Part shown: piece after piece, positions 47,081 to 48,137 of the stretch
Position numbering within the stretch: position 1 is the stretch's first letter
Layout of the letters: every line of letters starts with the position of its first letter
NCBI GenBank assembly: GCA_021781735.1
Contig: JAJXWF010000006.1
Location: 1 to 48,137, forward strand
Reading direction: 5' to 3'
Origin: Actinomycetes bacterium
GTDB lineage: Bacteria; Actinomycetota; Actinomycetes; Propionibacteriales; Propionibacteriaceae
DNA length: 48,137 nucleotides
Translations under genes and position numbers: made by a program
Notes under the pieces: model-generated
What the model was told of the DNA's origin: nothing
Database searches by the model: none
The model's input: the letters and a program-made list of their open reading frames with translations, nothing else

Positions 47081-47997
47081 GTGCCTCCGTGCTCCCGAAG
47101 GAGGAGACCTCCGTCGCATCGTCACGGGCCCGCAGGCGTCACACCGTCTGGACCGAACGCAAATCGCCGGTGCTGTCGGTCATCATGTGGATGCTGGCGC
47201 TGTACTTCGCCATCCCGATCATCTGGCTGGTGATCTCCTCCACCAAGAACAACGCCGACCTGTTCAGCAGCTTCGGCCTGTGGTTCGGCAGCAGCATCCA
47301 CCTGCTGCAGAACATCCGCGACGTCTTCACCAGCCAGAACGGGCTCTACGCGCGGTGGGCCTTCAACACCATTCTCTACTCGGTGGTCAGTGCCCTCGGC
47401 GCGACGATGCTGGCCACCATGGCCGGATACGGATTCGCGAAGTATCGCTTCCCGTTCAAGCGGGCCATGTTCTCGGTGGTCCTCGGATCCATCATGATTC
47501 CCCTGACCGCCCTGGCGATCCCCACCTATCTGCTGTTCTCCTCGGCGGGGCTCACCGACACCATCTGGGCCGTGATCATCCCCTCGTTGGTCAGCCCCTT
47601 CGGCGTCTACCTGATGCAGGTCTACGCCGCCGACGCGATCCCGGACCAGCTGTTGGAGGCCGGTCGTGTCGACGGGGCGGGAGAAATCACGATCTTCTTC
47701 CGGATCGGGTTGCGGATGCTCGGGCCCGGGTTGGTCACGGTGCTGCTGTTCACGCTGGTCGCGACCTGGAACAACTACTTCCTGCCGCTCATCATGCTGA
47801 GCACCAACACCCTCTATCCGCTGACGGTCGGCCTCGCCCAGGAGCAGTCCGCGGCCTCCGCCGGAGGTAGCGCCCAGGCGCTGTTCTCGACCGTGATCAC
47901 CGGGTCGCTCATCGCGATCGTCCCGCTGATCGTCGCCTTCCTGTTCCTCCAGCGGTACTGGCAGAGCGGGTTGGCCACGGGCGGCGTCAAGGAGTAG
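47077..47997 (+). CDS. Sugar ABC transporter permease, MalG-like
   Basis: This 306-residue permease has six predicted helices and the EAA loop LLEAGRVDGAGEITIFFRIGLRMLGPGL. It is coupled to the preceding permease by ATGA, and a strong GAAGGGGGG lies upstream. No ATPase gene follows; in actinobacteria a shared MsiK-type ATPase encoded elsewhere usually powers such systems. A hairpin follows the stop. Confidence 0.93.
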   Translation: MSASVLPKEETSVASSRARRRHTVWTERKSPVLSVIMWMLALYFAIPIIWLVISSTKNNADLFSSFGLWFGSSIHLLQNIRDVFTSQNGLYARWAFNTILYSVVSALGATMLATMAGYGFAKYRFPFKRAMFSVVLGSIMIPLTALAIPTYLLFSSAGLTDTIWAVIIPSLVSPFGVYLMQVYAADAIPDQLLEAGRVDGAGEITIFFRIGLRMLGPGLVTVLLFTLVATWNNYFLPLIMLSTNTLYPLTVGLAQEQSAASAGGSAQALFSTVITGSLIAIVPLIVAFLFLQRYWQSGLATGGVKE

Positions 47998-48015
47998 TGG
48001 GCTCCGCGACGCACC

Positions 48016-48050
48016 AGGGCCGGGGGGATCGTCACGATCCCCCCGGCCCT
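48016..48050 (+). terminator. Strong hairpin terminator after the sugar operon
   Basis: AGGGCCGGGGGGATCGT and ACGATCCCCCCGGCCCT are perfect 17-base arms around a single base, giving a very stable stem with a short loop. No T-run follows, so the stem alone may act as terminator. It begins 19 bases past the last permease stop and could serve both strands. Confidence 0.85.
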
Positions 48051-48099
48051 GCCATGTCGTACCCGGCCCCCGCCCGCGGACGCCGTCGTCGCCCGGTTG

Positions 48100-48137
48100 C
48101 TAGAACTGGAGCCGGCGCTTGACCGCAGAGACGAGAC
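48100..48137 (-). CDS. Partial C-terminus of a leftward gene at the window edge
   Basis: One minus-strand frame from the edge reads LVSAVKRRLQF and then a TAG stop at 48100-48102. The ending would fit a carbohydrate ABC permease or another protein, but twelve codons cannot decide it. The call rests on the preceding convergent terminator and on the plausible stop only. Confidence 0.3.
   Translation of the reverse strand, partial: LVSAVKRRLQF

Overview
The window is about 48 kb of very GC-rich DNA with dense, overlapping genes. Mycothiol synthesis (mshC), the DUF3090/SCO1664/MSMEG_4193 gene trio, an ATPase-less sugar ABC operon and the order infC-rpmI-rplT ... pheST ... argCJBD-R-H ... tyrS all point to an Actinomycetota chromosome. 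A propionibacterium-like lineage is my best guess, but I have no marker that proves it. I see no prophage, insertion sequence, CRISPR array, tRNA or rRNA gene inside the window. It is core genome, and the interest lies in regulation and gene architecture.

Layout. Bases 1-423 hold no gene but carry two near-consensus promoters firing leftward out of the window. 424-8078 (minus) is tyrS and the arginine block argC-J-B-D-R-H, headed by a pair of ARG boxes that touch the argC start codon. argF and argG are missing from the block. 8137-9345 is a class I aminotransferase. It is divergent from 9426-11368 (plus), the biotin importer bioY-bioM-bioN, whose promoter is covered by a 19-bp palindrome of the BioQ type. 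A TetR-family gene (likely bioQ) closes this cluster. 11962-16698 (minus) is pheS-pheT and a SpoU-type RNA methyltransferase. 16924-18254 (minus) holds two membrane proteins with homologous N-termini. 18449-20164 (minus) is infC-rpmI-rplT with an AUC start codon and a long leader containing a terminator-like hairpin.

20183-22971 carries a small membrane protein, an SseB-like protein, a PH-like membrane protein and hisE-hisG. 23079-28902 is the mycothiol ligase mshC with a GNAT, a histidine phosphatase, the SCO1664/DUF3090/MSMEG_4193 set and an aldo/keto reductase. 28922-31801 (minus) is the tRNA t6A locus: a GNAT-TsaE fusion, tsaB, rimI and a mycothiol-dependent-isomerase-like gene where tsaD might be expected. 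31828-34125 is a DEAD-box helicase with a repeat-rich N-terminus. 34441-40354 contains an alpha-mannosyltransferase, nnr, acpS, glmS, a stand-alone AsnC ligand domain and a lipoprotein. 40513-41490 is coaA. 41547-47997 is a LacI-regulated sugar operon: repressor, GH42 beta-galactosidase, binding protein and two permeases, ended by a strong hairpin. A few codons of a leftward gene lie at the right edge.

Regulatory theme. At least a dozen transcription-unit heads show a TANNNT-like -10 box exactly 6 or 7 bases before an ATG or GTG, with no Shine-Dalgarno sequence. This indicates leaderless mRNAs. Genes inside operons instead use GGAGG-type sites or 4-base ATGA/GTGA overlaps. I used this pattern to choose several starts. 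All names come from motifs and gene order read by eye; no database search was run.
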